From the NCBI RefSeq assembly GCF_030161895.1, contig NZ_BSVB01000001.1, positions 1 to 64,000 of the forward strand: a stretch of 64,000 nucleotides of DNA, written 5' to 3'. This DNA comes from Pseudolysinimonas kribbensis (GTDB taxonomy: Bacteria; Actinomycetota; Actinomycetes; Actinomycetales; Microbacteriaceae). The translations under genes and the position numbers were made by a program. Of the stretch, positions 34,075 through 43,685 are shown in pieces. The stretch's first letter is position 1. Every line of letters begins with the position of its first letter. Below the pieces are notes generated by a model. That model did no database searches. It saw nothing but the letters and a program-made list of their open reading frames with translations, and was not told the origin of the DNA.

Positions 34075-34536
34075 TCAGGCGTCGACCGGGACGACCTCCG
34101 CGCGCGTCAGCCGCGCCAGGTCGGCGGGCCCGATGGGGAACACCGACGTCGCCGAGCCGGCAGCGGCCCAGACGACATCCAGCTCGAGCAGGTCCGCGTC
34201 CATGACCGTGCGCAACGGCGAGGAGAGGCCGAGCGGCGGCACCCCGCCGATCGAGTAGCCGGTCGCCGACTTCACGAGGGCGGCATCCGCCTTGCCGATG
34301 TCGACCCCCAACCGCGCGCCGAGCGCGGCGGTGTCGACGCGGTTCGGGCCGGAGACCAGCACGAGCAACGGCGCGCCGCCGGCCTCGAACACGAGGCTCT
34401 TGACGATCGCCGCGACGGGGCAGCCGATCGCGGCAGCGGCCTCGGCGGCCGTGTGGGTCGACTCGTCGAACTCGCGGATCTCCGGGTGCAGACCGAGCGG
34501 CGCGACGGCCGCACGGAACCGGTCGACGCCGTTCAT
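34075..34536 (-). CDS. YbaK/EbsC-family Cys/Pro-tRNA deacylase
   Basis: Intact 153-residue protein of the aminoacyl-tRNA editing domain family. IVKSLVFEAGGAPLLVLVSG and SIGGVPPLG are typical. It likely hydrolyses mischarged tRNA; the exact amino acid is not assignable. The ATG start overlaps the phosphatase stop, so the two are co-expressed. Confidence 0.88.
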   Translation of the reverse strand: MNGVDRFRAAVAPLGLHPEIREFDESTHTAAEAAAAIGCPVAAIVKSLVFEAGGAPLLVLVSGPNRVDTAALGARLGVDIGKADAALVKSATGYSIGGVPPLGLSSPLRTVMDADLLELDVVWAAAGSATSVFPIGPADLARLTRAEVVPVDA

Positions 34537-35168
34537 CGGCCGCCCTCGTGCCGGGCGTCGTGCTGCTCGTCCTCGCGGGCCTCGATGGCGTTCTGCTCGT
34601 CGAGCGACGACCCGAGCGGATCGTCGAAGGCGACCAGCCGCAACTCGCCGCGCGCGAGCTCGAAGCTGTGCACCGAGCCGTTCGTGATCGGCCCGTACTC
34701 GGTCGCCGGGTCGACACGGTCGAGCACCGCGCGGATCGCGCCGCCGTGGCTGACCACGATGAGCGCGGCTCCCGGACGCGACGCCGCGATCTCCATGAGT
34801 GCGGGCACGACCCGGTTCGCCACGTCGGCGCGGGTCTCGCGCCCGGGCACGACGGTGCCGGCCGGGAACCGCCGCTCGATCTCGAGCCAGTCCATGCCCT
34901 CGGCCTCGCCGTAGTCGCGCTCGACGAGGGCGGGAACGGCATCCGGATCGCCGAGGCCGATCTCCTCGGCGATGATCGCCGCGGTCTCCCGCGCCCGCGA
35001 CAACGGGCTGGCGAGCAGGCCGTCCCAGGATCGGGAGGCGAGCCGCCGCCCCGTCATCCGGGCCTGCTCGCGTCCGGTCTCGTTCAGCGGGATGTCGGTG
35101 CGGCCCTGGATGCGGCGCTGCCGGTTCCAGTCGGTCTCGCCGTGGCGCACGAGGAAGAGCAGTGTCAC
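34533..35168 (-). CDS. Histidine phosphatase family protein
   Basis: Intact, 211 residues. The catalytic RHGETDWN at residues 8-15 holds the phospho-His; the second His is in VVSHGGAIR and ERDYGEAEG gives the acid. Family members cleave sugar or nucleotide phosphates; the substrate is unknown. First of a two-gene unit with the YbaK-like gene. Confidence 0.9.
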   Translation of the reverse strand: MTLLFLVRHGETDWNRQRRIQGRTDIPLNETGREQARMTGRRLASRSWDGLLASPLSRARETAAIIAEEIGLGDPDAVPALVERDYGEAEGMDWLEIERRFPAGTVVPGRETRADVANRVVPALMEIAASRPGAALIVVSHGGAIRAVLDRVDPATEYGPITNGSVHSFELARGELRLVAFDDPLGSSLDEQNAIEAREDEQHDARHEGGR

Positions 35169-35193
35169 GCAGCCCAGGATGCCAGGTGCGCGC

Positions 35194-36051
35194 TCAGGTC
35201 AGGCGATCGCGCAGCGCCGCGAGCACCTCGGAGGTGCCGGCGTCGATCTTGAGCGTCGCGCGCGGGTCGCCCTTGGTGGCGCCGCGATTCACGATCACGA
35301 CCGGCAGCTTGCGCTTGACCGCCTGATCCAGCAGCCGGATGCCGGAGTTCACCGCGAGCGACGAGCCGGCGATGATCATGCCCTCCGCACGCCGCACGAG
35401 CGACGCGGCCTCCGCGAACTTCTCGCGCGGCACGAATTCGCCGAAGAACACCACCTCGGGCTTCAGCACGCCGCCGCAGTTGGTGCAGGCCGGCACGATG
35501 ACCTCGTCGTACGCGTCGACGTCGACGTCGCCGTCCGGGTTGAGCTTCACGTCGTCGGGGGAGGCGAGCCACGGGTTGTCGCGGGTGAGCCGGTCGGCGA
35601 TGTCGGTGCGCGCGAAGATCTGGCCGCAGTGCAGGCAGCGCACCCGATCCATCGAGCCGTGGATGTCGACAACGCGCCGCGAGCCGGCCCGCAGGTGCAG
35701 CCCGTCGACGTTCTGCGTGATGACCCCGTCGGCGACGCCCAGCAGCTCGAGGTCGGCGATGGCGCGATGCCCGTCGTTGGGCTGGGCCGCCGAGAAGTGC
35801 CGCCAGCCGAGGTGACTGCCGGCCCAGTAGCGCTGGCGGGCGACCGGGTCGCTCAGGAACCGGTCGATCGTCATCGGCGTGCGGACGGGTGCGCCCTCGC
35901 CGCGGTAGTCGGGGATGCCGGAATCGGTGCTGACACCCGCTCCCGTCAGCAGCACGAGCAGCCGCCCGCCGAGCAGCTCGGCGGCCTCGTCGACGAGCGG
36001 CGCGGTCTCCGGGGCGAGCGCGTCCCGCGCGGGCGGGGTCATGACGCTCAT
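35194..36051 (-). CDS. Sir2-family NAD-dependent protein deacetylase
   Basis: Intact, 285 residues. NAD site GAGVSTDSGIPDYRG, TQNVDGLH with the catalytic His region IHGSMD, zinc ligands CLHC and CTNC, and VVFFGE. I chose ATG 36051 because AGGAGG lies 5 nt upstream; GTG 36057 is an alternative. It likely deacylates lysine side chains in the cytoplasm. Confidence 0.93.
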   Translation of the reverse strand: MSVMTPPARDALAPETAPLVDEAAELLGGRLLVLLTGAGVSTDSGIPDYRGEGAPVRTPMTIDRFLSDPVARQRYWAGSHLGWRHFSAAQPNDGHRAIADLELLGVADGVITQNVDGLHLRAGSRRVVDIHGSMDRVRCLHCGQIFARTDIADRLTRDNPWLASPDDVKLNPDGDVDVDAYDEVIVPACTNCGGVLKPEVVFFGEFVPREKFAEAASLVRRAEGMIIAGSSLAVNSGIRLLDQAVKRKLPVVIVNRGATKGDPRATLKIDAGTSEVLAALRDRLT

Positions 36052-36113
36052 GCGCACCTCCTGGTCAGGCTCCCCAGGGTAAACGCCGCTCTTTTCGATT
36101 ATGTTTCCGCCTC

Positions 36114-36910
36114 GTGCATCTCGTGCCGATCTCGGACCCCGCCGATCCGGCGCTGCGCGACTACCGCGACCTCACCGACGTGGTGCTGCGGCGCCTCGCC
36201 GAGCCCGCCGGCGGGCTGTATCTGGCCGAGTCGGTACGCGTGATCGAGCGGGCCCTCGCGGCCGGGCACCTGCCCCGATCGGCGCTCGTGCTGCCCAAGT
36301 GGGTCGACGAGGTCTCGGCCGTGCTCGACCCGTATGACGTGCCGGTGTTCGTGGGGAGCCCGACGTGCTGGAGTCGATCACCGGCTTCGTCATGCACCGC
36401 GGCGCTCTGGCCTCGATGCATCGACCGCGGCTGCGACCCGTCGCCGAGCTCCTCGCGGACGCTCGGCGCGTCGTCGTGCTCGAGGACATCGTCGACCACA
36501 CCAACGTCGGGGCGATCGTGCGCTGCTGCGCCGCGCTGTCGGTGGATGCCGTCCTCATCACCCCGCGCTGCGCCGACCCGCTCTACCGGCGCAGCGTGCG
36601 CGTGTCGATGGGCACGGTGTTCCAGGTGCCGTGGACCAAGATCGACGAGTGGCCGGGCGCCGGTCTCGAGCTGCTGACGTCGCTCGGCTTCCGGGTCGCG
36701 GCGTTCGGCCTGCGCGACGACGCGATCCCGCTCGACGAGTACCGGGCCCCCGAGCGGCTCGCGCTCGTCTTCGGCACCGAGGGCGACGGGCTGATGCCCC
36801 GCACGATGGATGCCGCCGACGATGTCGTGAAGATCCCGATGGCGGGCGGCGTCGATTCTCTCAACGTCGCGTCGGCGGCCGCGGTCGCGATCTGGGCGAC
36901 GCGGACCTGA
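36114..36910 (+). CDS. TrmH/SpoU-family RNA methyltransferase, one frame break
   Basis: Knotted SAM-dependent methyltransferase, 265 residues after adding a G near 36357 (GGGG; restores VGEPDVLES). Motifs EDIVDHTNVGAIVR (motif 1), LVFGTEGDGL (motif 2) and IPMAGGVDSLNVASAAAVA (motif 3) are all present. Modifies rRNA or tRNA 2'-hydroxyls; the exact site is unknown. The start is GTG 36114, divergent from the sirtuin. Confidence 0.9.
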
Positions 36911-36940
36911 CGCCCGCGCGACACCGGTTAGTCTCGACCG

Positions 36941-38170
36941 GTGCCGACGCCCGCGACCTATCGCCGACGCCGCCTTGCCGCCCTGCTGATCGCCGTCGTC
37001 GTCGTGGGCGGCGGACTGTACGGAACGCTCACACTGCTCGCCCCCGTGCGCGGTGTGGCCGCCACCGTCACCGCTCCCGCGATCCCGCCGACCGCCGCCG
37101 CCCAGCCGGGTCTGCCGTCGTACGGCGCGAGCGCCGTCGGTGTCGTCGGGTATCCGCAGGCCGCGGCGACCGCGGGTCGCACCGACGCGGTGCCGATGGC
37201 GAGCATCAGCAAGGTCATCACGGCCCTCGTCGTGCTGCAGGCCAAGCCGCTGAAACCCGGCGAGGCGGGGCCGACGATCACGATGACGAGCGACGACGTC
37301 GCGCTCTACCGGCACTACCTCTCCCTGGACGGCGAGGTCGTGCAGGTCCAGCCCGGGTTTCGGTTCAGTGAGCTCGATCTGCTGAAGCTCGCGCTCGTGA
37401 AGTCGGCCAACAACTACGCCGGCAGCCTTGCGCTGTGGGCCTTCGGCTCCTCGGCGGGCTACGCGGATGCCGCGACCGCCTGGCTGTCCGCGCACGGCCT
37501 GACCGGCATCCACGTCGTCGAACCCACCGGCATCGACCCGCGCAACGTCGGCACGGCATCCGATCTCGTCGAACTCGGCGAACTCGCGCTGCAGGACCCG
37601 GTGGTCGCGCCGATCGTGTCGAGCGCGACGGCGACCGTGCCGAACGTCGGCAGCGTGCGCAACACGAACACGCTGCTCGGCACGGACGGGGTGGACGGGG
37701 TCAAGACCGGGACGCTCAACGACTGGGGCGCCAATCTGCTCTTCGCGAGCGACCGCACGATCGGCGGGAAGGCCATCACGATCGTGGGCGTCGTGCTGGG
37801 CGGGCGCGACCATGCGACGATCGACCGCGACATCCGGGCCCTCATCCGCAGCGTCGTCGCCGGATTCCACGTCGTCACGCTCGCGAGCAGGGGCCAGGTG
37901 TTCGGCGGCTACACGATGCCGTGGGGGCAGCGCGCCGAGCTCGTCGCGACGAAGAAGGTCACGACGCTGGTCTGGGGCGCCGTCACGGTCGCCCCGAGGG
38001 TCACGGCCGAGAATCTCACCACCGCGGTGCGCGGCGCCGACGTCGGCACCGCGCGGTTCACCGTCGCGGGCACGACGCTGAGCGTGCCGCTCGAGCTGTC
38101 GCGCGGCATCCAGGACCCGGGCTGGGGATGGCGCCTCGGGCATCCCGGGATCGTGTTCGGCGGGGTCTGA
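36941..38170 (+). CDS. D-alanyl-D-alanine carboxypeptidase, S11-like
   Basis: Intact 409-residue penicillin-binding protein with an N-terminal membrane anchor (10-32). Active-site motifs SISK (about residue 88), SANN and KTGT are in order. It trims peptidoglycan stem peptides outside the membrane. A C-terminal beta domain follows. TAGTCT lies 7 nt before GTG 36941, suggesting leaderless expression. Confidence 0.9.
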   Translation: MPTPATYRRRRLAALLIAVVVVGGGLYGTLTLLAPVRGVAATVTAPAIPPTAAAQPGLPSYGASAVGVVGYPQAAATAGRTDAVPMASISKVITALVVLQAKPLKPGEAGPTITMTSDDVALYRHYLSLDGEVVQVQPGFRFSELDLLKLALVKSANNYAGSLALWAFGSSAGYADAATAWLSAHGLTGIHVVEPTGIDPRNVGTASDLVELGELALQDPVVAPIVSSATATVPNVGSVRNTNTLLGTDGVDGVKTGTLNDWGANLLFASDRTIGGKAITIVGVVLGGRDHATIDRDIRALIRSVVAGFHVVTLASRGQVFGGYTMPWGQRAELVATKKVTTLVWGAVTVAPRVTAENLTTAVRGADVGTARFTVAGTTLSVPLELSRGIQDPGWGWRLGHPGIVFGGV

Positions 38171-38191
38171 GCAGCGGGTCCTCCGCGGCGC

Positions 38192-38976
38192 TCAGCGCAC
38201 CGCGCGCGGCACCGGTCGCTTGGGCTCGATGCCGTCGCCGGACGAGCGCCCCGTGAGCCGACGTCCGATCCATGGAACGAAGTACTCGCGCGCCCAGTCG
38301 ATGTTCTCGCGCGTGGCGCGGCGCCAGCCGCTGCGCGGCAGCGGCTCCGGGCGGAACGGCTCCAGCTCGTTCGGCACCTCGAGCACGTCGAGCACCATGC
38401 GCGCGATCGTGTGGTGCCCGACGGGGAGAAGTGCAGCCGGTCGGGCGCCCACATGCGCGGATCGCGCAGCACATCCAGCGCCCACAGGTCGGCGACCCGG
38501 GCGCCGTAGCGGCTCGCGAGCGCCCGCACGTTCTCGTTGTAGATGGCCGCCTTGCCGCGCACCCGGCCGAGCACCGGGGTGCGACCGGGATCCGGGCCGG
38601 TGAAGACGACGACCGTCGCACCGCCCGAGACCAGGCGCTGCAGGCCCGTCTCGTAGCGCGCGGTGATGTCGTCCGGGTCGGTGCGCGGCCGGATGACGTC
38701 GTTGCCGCCCGCGGAGATCGTGATCAGGTCGGGGCGCAGCTCCATCGCCGCCTCCACCTGCTCGGCGAGGATCCGGTCGAGCAGACGGCCCCGGATCGCG
38801 AGGTTGGCGTAGGCGAAGCCCTCCGGCCCTCCCGCCGCCGTCTCGCTCAGCACCTCGGCGACGCGGTCCGCCCAGCCGCGGTGGCCGCCCGGCGCACCCG
38901 GTTCCGGGTCGCCGATGCCCTCGGTGAAGGAGTCGCCGATCGCGACGTAGCGCGTCCAGGCGTGTGCAGCCGTCAC
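38192..38976 (-). CDS. SGNH/GDSL hydrolase, one frame break
   Basis: 261 residues once a C is added near 38429 (CCCC; restores FSPVGHHTIARM). Blocks: AIGDSFTEG (Ser), the Gly of block II, SAGGND (Gly and Asn) and DRLHFS (Asp and His). An esterase or lipase of unknown substrate; no signal peptide, so probably cytoplasmic. GTG 38976 start, divergent from dinB. Confidence 0.87.
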
Positions 38977-39017
38977 GCCTTCGAGCTTAAGTCCGCCGTC
39001 GCTGCGAGCATGGTGGG

Positions 39018-40261
39018 GTGAGCAAGCAGGACGGGAGCGGGAGGCAGGTCTCGGCCGAGCCGCTCGACGACCTGACCGCCACCATCCTGCACGTCGACAT
39101 GGACGCCTTCTACGCCTCCGTCGAGCTGCTGCAGCGCCCGGACCTCGTCGGCAAGCCCGTCATCGTCGGCCATCCGAGCGCCCGCTCGGTCGTCACCGCG
39201 GCGACCTACGAGGCGCGCAAGTACGGCGTCAACTCCGCGATGTCGATGGCGCTCGCCCTGCGGCGCTGCCCCCAGGCGATCGTGCTCGAGCCGCACTTCG
39301 AGGACTACAGCCGCTATTCGAAGATCGTCATGCGACTGCTGCACGAGTTCACGCCCCGGGTCGAGCCGCTCTCGATCGACGAGGCGTTCCTGGATGTCGC
39401 GGGCGCGCTTCGCCTGTACGGCACGCCCTGGCAGATCGGCGCCCGGATCCGCGAGCGCATCCATCAGGAGACGCGGCTGCGCGCCTCCGTCGGCGCCGCG
39501 GCCACCAAGTACGTCGCCAAGCTCGCGTCATCGCTCGCCAAGCCCGACGGGCTGCTCGTCGTGCCGCGCGATCGCACGATTCAGACCCTGCATCCGCTGC
39601 CGGTGTCGGCGCTGTGGGGGTGGGCCCGAAGTCGGCCGAGCAGCTCGAGCGCCTCGGCCTGCGCACGGTCGGCGAGGTCGCCGCCGTGCCGCTGGATGCG
39701 CTGTCGCGCGCGGTCGGGCCGACCAATGCCGCGCGCCTGCAGGATCTGGCGTGGGGCCGCGACCCGCGGACGGTGCAGACCCACCACGTCGAGAAGAGCA
39801 TCGGGCACGAGCTCACGTTCGAGCACGACGTGACGAGCCGGGCCGAGATCCACAAGGAGCTGCTGCGCCTCGCGGATGCCGTCGGCGCCCGGCTGCGGCG
39901 CTCCAGCGTGCAGGCCCGCACCGTCGCCCTCAAGCTCCGGTTCTCCGACTTCACGACCGTCTCGCGCTCGCGCACGCTCGCGGAGCCCACCGACCTCGGG
40001 CGACGGCTCTACGAGGAGGCGCGCACCCTCTATGACGCCGCCTCGGAGAACGGCCGGCCGGTGCGGCTCCTCGGGGTGCGGGGCGAGGGTCTCGTGGGAG
40101 CGAGCGCGGATCTGGGCCTCTGGGATGACGATGCCGCCTGGCGCGACGCGGAGTCGACCGTCGACGCGGTCGCGTCACGATTCGGTGCGGGCGCGATCGG
40201 CCCGGCGGCGCTGCTCGGCCGGTCGCCGGCGCGTCGCATCGGCGCCGACGGCGACGACTGA
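39018..40261 (+). CDS. dinB: DNA polymerase IV, one frame break
   Basis: Y-family translesion polymerase, 414 residues after adding a G near 39617 (GGGGG; restores LWGVGPKSAEQL). Catalytic DMDAFYASVE, SIDEAFLD and the helix-hairpin-helix TVGEVAAVP are present. The start is GTG 39018. No LexA box was seen in the 41-bp gap before it, unlike imuA' and imuB. Confidence 0.94.
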
Positions 40262-40276
40262 GCGGGTCGCCGGCGT

Positions 40277-40298
40277 CGACGGCCGTCTCGACCGTCGG
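40277..40298 (+). repeat. Partial double-hairpin element, copy B (hairpin 2 only)
   Basis: CGACGGCC-GTCTC-GACCGTCG matches the second hairpin of the family with one mismatched pair; hairpin 1 is absent. It lies in the 63-bp gap between dinB and the helicase. Weaker than the other copies. Confidence 0.5.
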
Positions 40299-40324
40299 TG
40301 TCATCGCCTACCCTCGAACACGCG

Positions 40325-42093
40325 ATGAGTGAGCTGCCGACCTTCCGCGCGACCGCGGCAGCCGAGCACCTCCCGCCGAGCTTCCCCGAGCGCGCCCCCT
40401 GGGGCACCGCGAACCGCCTCCGCGCCTGGCAGCAGGAGGCGCTCGACACCTATTTCGCGAGCGATGCGCGCCGCGACTTCCTCGTCTCCGCCACTCCGGG
40501 CGCCGGCAAGACGACGTTCGCGCTCCGGCTCGCCAGCGAGCTGCTGCGGCGGCGGATCGTCGACCGCATCACGGTCGTGGCTCCCACCGAGCACCTCAAG
40601 ACCCAGTGGGCGGAGGCGGCGCACCGGGCCGGCATCCGGCTCGACCCGAAGTTCAGCAACCGGCACGGGCGCGAGGCGCGGCATTACCACGGCGTCGTCG
40701 TCACCTACGCGCAGGTCGCCGTCAAGGCGGCCGTGCACCGGGAACTCACCGGCTGGCGCCGCACGCTCGTGATCCTCGACGAGGTGCACCACGGCGGCGA
40801 CGCGCTCAGCTGGGGTGACGCGATCCGGGAGGCGTTCGAGCCGGCGACGCGACGGCTCTCGCTGACCGGCACGCCGTTCCGCAGCGACACCGCGCCGATC
40901 CCGTTCGTCACGTACCTGCGCGACGAGCGCGGCGTCCGGGTCTCGCAGACCGACTACGCCTACGGGTACGGGCGCGCGCTGCAGGACGGGGTGGTTCGTC
41001 CGGTGCTGTTCCTGAGCTACGCGGGGTCGATGCGCTGGCGCACGCGGCAGGGCGAGGAGATGTCGGCCGCGCTCGGCCAGGGCGACACGAAGGACGTCAC
41101 GGCGCAGGCCTGGCGCGCGGCGCTCGACCCGTCGGGCGACTGGATTCCCGCCGTGCTGGCTGCGGCCGACCGGCGGCTGAGCGAGGTGCGCCAGAGCCTG
41201 CCGGATGCCGGGGGTCTCGTCATCGCGACCGACCAGGCGGCGGCGCGCGCGTACGCGGCCATCCTCACCGAGCTGACCGGCCGAGCCCCGACCGTCGTGC
41301 TGAGCGACGAGAAGGCGTCGAGCGACCGGATCGCGCGCTTCGCCGCGAGCGACGACCGCTGGATGGTCGCGGTGCGGATGGTCTCCGAGGGCGTCGACGT
41401 GCCGAGGCTCGCGGTCGGCGTCTACGCGACCAGCGCCGCGACACCGCTGTACTTCGCGCAGGCGGTCGGCCGGTTCGTGCGAGCGCGCCGCCGCGGCGAG
41501 CTGGCCTCGATCTTCCTGCCCAGCGTGCCGATCCTGCTCGCGCTCGCCACCGCGCTCGAACTCGAGCGCGACCACGCCCTCGATCGGGAACGCGACGACG
41601 ACGAGCTGCTCGACGACGACGACCTCGACCGCGCGGAGCAGGGCGAGTCGGCCAGCGCGGACCTGCTCGACGAGGGGAGTGGACAGCGCTCGGTTCGATC
41701 GCGACGTTCGAGAAGGTGCTGTTCGACGGCGCCGAGTTCGGTCACCTCGCGGAGCCGGGCAGCGACGAGGAGTGGGACTTCATCGGCATCCCGGGCATCC
41801 TCGAGCCGGAGCAGGTGAGCGAGCTCCTGCGGTCCCGGCAGACCCGCCAGGCGCGCCGCAGCGCCGGCCGGCCGATCTCCGACGACGTGCCGCCGCCGCT
41901 GCACCGCACCCTCTCCGAGCAGCGTCAGCTTCTCAACCGGCTCGTCTCGATCCGGGCGCGCAACACGGGCCAGACGCACGCGTACGTGCACGCCGAGGTG
42001 CGGCGCGTCAACGGCGGTCCGGAGGTCGCCCGCGCCTCCGTGACGCAGTTGCAGAAGCGGATCGACTGGCTGCGCGCGCGCATCGGGCAGTAG
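40325..42093 (+). CDS. DEAD/DEAH-box helicase, one frame break
   Basis: Superfamily 2 helicase, 589 residues after adding a G near 41681 (GGGG; restores DEGEWTALGSIATFEK). Walker A TPGAGKTTF, motif II DEVHH, motif III SLTGTPFRS and motif VI QAVGRFVRA are in order. An acidic tract of mostly Asp (about residues 415-440) follows the helicase core. Substrate DNA or RNA is unknown. ATG 40325, with TACCCT upstream. Confidence 0.9.
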
Positions 42094-42116
42094 GGCGCGG
42101 CCGGTAGCCTGAAACC

Positions 42117-43355
42117 ATGCCCACGACCTCCGCGCGCGCCGCCTACGAGGCGCTCGTCGCCCGCGGCCTGAAGCTCGACCTGACCCGGGGCAAGCCGTCG
42201 CCCGCGCAGCTCGAGCTCGCCGCGCCGCTGCTCGCGATGGACCTCTCGCACGACTACCGCGCCGCCGACGGCACCGACGTTCGCAACTACGGGGGCGACA
42301 CCGGGCTGCCCGAGCTGCGGGCGATCTTCGGCGACCTGCTCCACATCCCGGTCGAGCAACTGCTCGCGCTCGGCAACGCGAGCCTCGCGGTCATGCACGA
42401 CACGATCGTCCATGCGCTGCTGCACGGCGTGCCCGGTGGCAACGTGCCCTGGCGCGACGATGACGTCGCCTTCCTGTGCCCATCGCCCGGCTACGACCGG
42501 CACTTCTCGATCACGGAGGCGTTCGGCATCCGGATGATCCCGGTGCCGTTCGACGAGGACGGTCGCCTGCCGCTCGACGTCATCGCCGAGCACCTGAAGG
42601 ACCCGGCCGTGCGCGGCATGTGGTGCGTGCCGATGTTCGCCAACCCCGGCGGCGAGGTCTACGACGAGGAGACGGTGCGCGCGCTCGTGTCGCTCCCCGC
42701 CGCGGCGCCGGACTTCCGGCTGTTCTGGGACAACGCGTACTCGGTGCACGTGCTCACCGACGAGTTCCCGCCGGTCATCGACGTGCTCGGCCTCGCGGCG
42801 GACGCGGGCAACCCGGATCGGGTGTTCGTGTTCGCGTCGACGTCGAAGATCACGATGGCGGGCTCCGGGGTGGCGTTCTTCGGCTCGTCGCCCACGAATG
42901 TCGCGTGGTATCGGAAGCACGCATCGGTGCAGACGATCGGGCCCGACAAGGTCAACCAGCTGCGCCACGCGCGCCACCTCCAGGACGCCGACGGCGTCCG
43001 GGCGCTGATGCAGCGGCATCGCGCGATCATCCAGCCCAAGTTCGCGGCCGTGGAGCGGATCCTGCAGGAGCGGCTCGGCACGCCCGGATCGGGTGGCGTC
43101 GCACGCTGGACGACGCCGGCGGGCGGCTACTTCGTCGCGCTCACCGGCCCGGCCGGCACGGCGACACGTGCGGTCGACCTCGCCCGTGACGCGGGCATCG
43201 CGATCACGCCGGCGGGCGCCGCGTTCCCGTACGGGGAGGACCCGGACGACGCGGTGATCCGGATCGCTCCGACCTTCCCCGCTCTCGACGAGGTCGAGGC
43301 CGCGGTCGACGGGCTGTGCACGTGTCTGCTGCTCGCGATCGAGGAGCGCGCCTAA
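42117..43355 (+). CDS. aspT: Aspartate aminotransferase, AspT type (class I subgroup c)
   Basis: Intact 412-residue PLP enzyme closely resembling Corynebacterium AspT: LKLDLTRGKPS, GTDVRNYGG, PGYDRHFSITE, FRLFWDNAYSVH and the PLP lysine in STSKIT. It interconverts aspartate and oxaloacetate with glutamate. TAGCCT 7 nt before ATG 42117 suggests leaderless expression. Its end overlaps the convergent hypothetical gene. Confidence 0.93.
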   Translation: MPTTSARAAYEALVARGLKLDLTRGKPSPAQLELAAPLLAMDLSHDYRAADGTDVRNYGGDTGLPELRAIFGDLLHIPVEQLLALGNASLAVMHDTIVHALLHGVPGGNVPWRDDDVAFLCPSPGYDRHFSITEAFGIRMIPVPFDEDGRLPLDVIAEHLKDPAVRGMWCVPMFANPGGEVYDEETVRALVSLPAAAPDFRLFWDNAYSVHVLTDEFPPVIDVLGLAADAGNPDRVFVFASTSKITMAGSGVAFFGSSPTNVAWYRKHASVQTIGPDKVNQLRHARHLQDADGVRALMQRHRAIIQPKFAAVERILQERLGTPGSGGVARWTTPAGGYFVALTGPAGTATRAVDLARDAGIAITPAGAAFPYGEDPDDAVIRIAPTFPALDEVEAAVDGLCTCLLLAIEERA

Positions 43356-43678
43356 CCTCCGTTCACCCCGCCCGGCCGGGCGAGGGTGCGCAGCCAGTGC
43401 CGGTGCGCCCAGAACGTCGCGGCCCGCAGGGTGCGGAAGTACCCGATGAGCTCGCGGTCGGCGCTGTGCTCGGCCCAGGTGACCGCGCGGTACCCGAGCT
43501 CGCCGCCGACGCGCAGCAGCCGCACGATCGCGTAGTGGGTGCCGTACTGCGTCGTGAGCCACCACTCGCCGGGCCGCTGCTCGACGGCGGCGAGGATCGG
43601 ATGCCATCCGGGCGCGTACCCGATGCGCGCCCGGCCGGCGGCATCGATCCCGTCCTTCGGGTCGCTGTTGACCGCCAT
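43352..43678 (-). CDS. Hypothetical protein downstream of dnaE2
   Basis: Intact, 108 residues, rich in Trp, His and Tyr (WHPILAAVE, GEWWLTTQYGTHYAIVRLL). I do not recognise a family. It starts 7 bp after the dnaE2 stop and is probably part of the SOS mutagenesis operon. Confidence 0.72.
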   Translation of the reverse strand: MAVNSDPKDGIDAAGRARIGYAPGWHPILAAVEQRPGEWWLTTQYGTHYAIVRLLRVGGELGYRAVTWAEHSADRELIGYFRTLRAATFWAHRHWLRTLARPGGVNGG

Positions 43679-43685
43679 CGCGCGC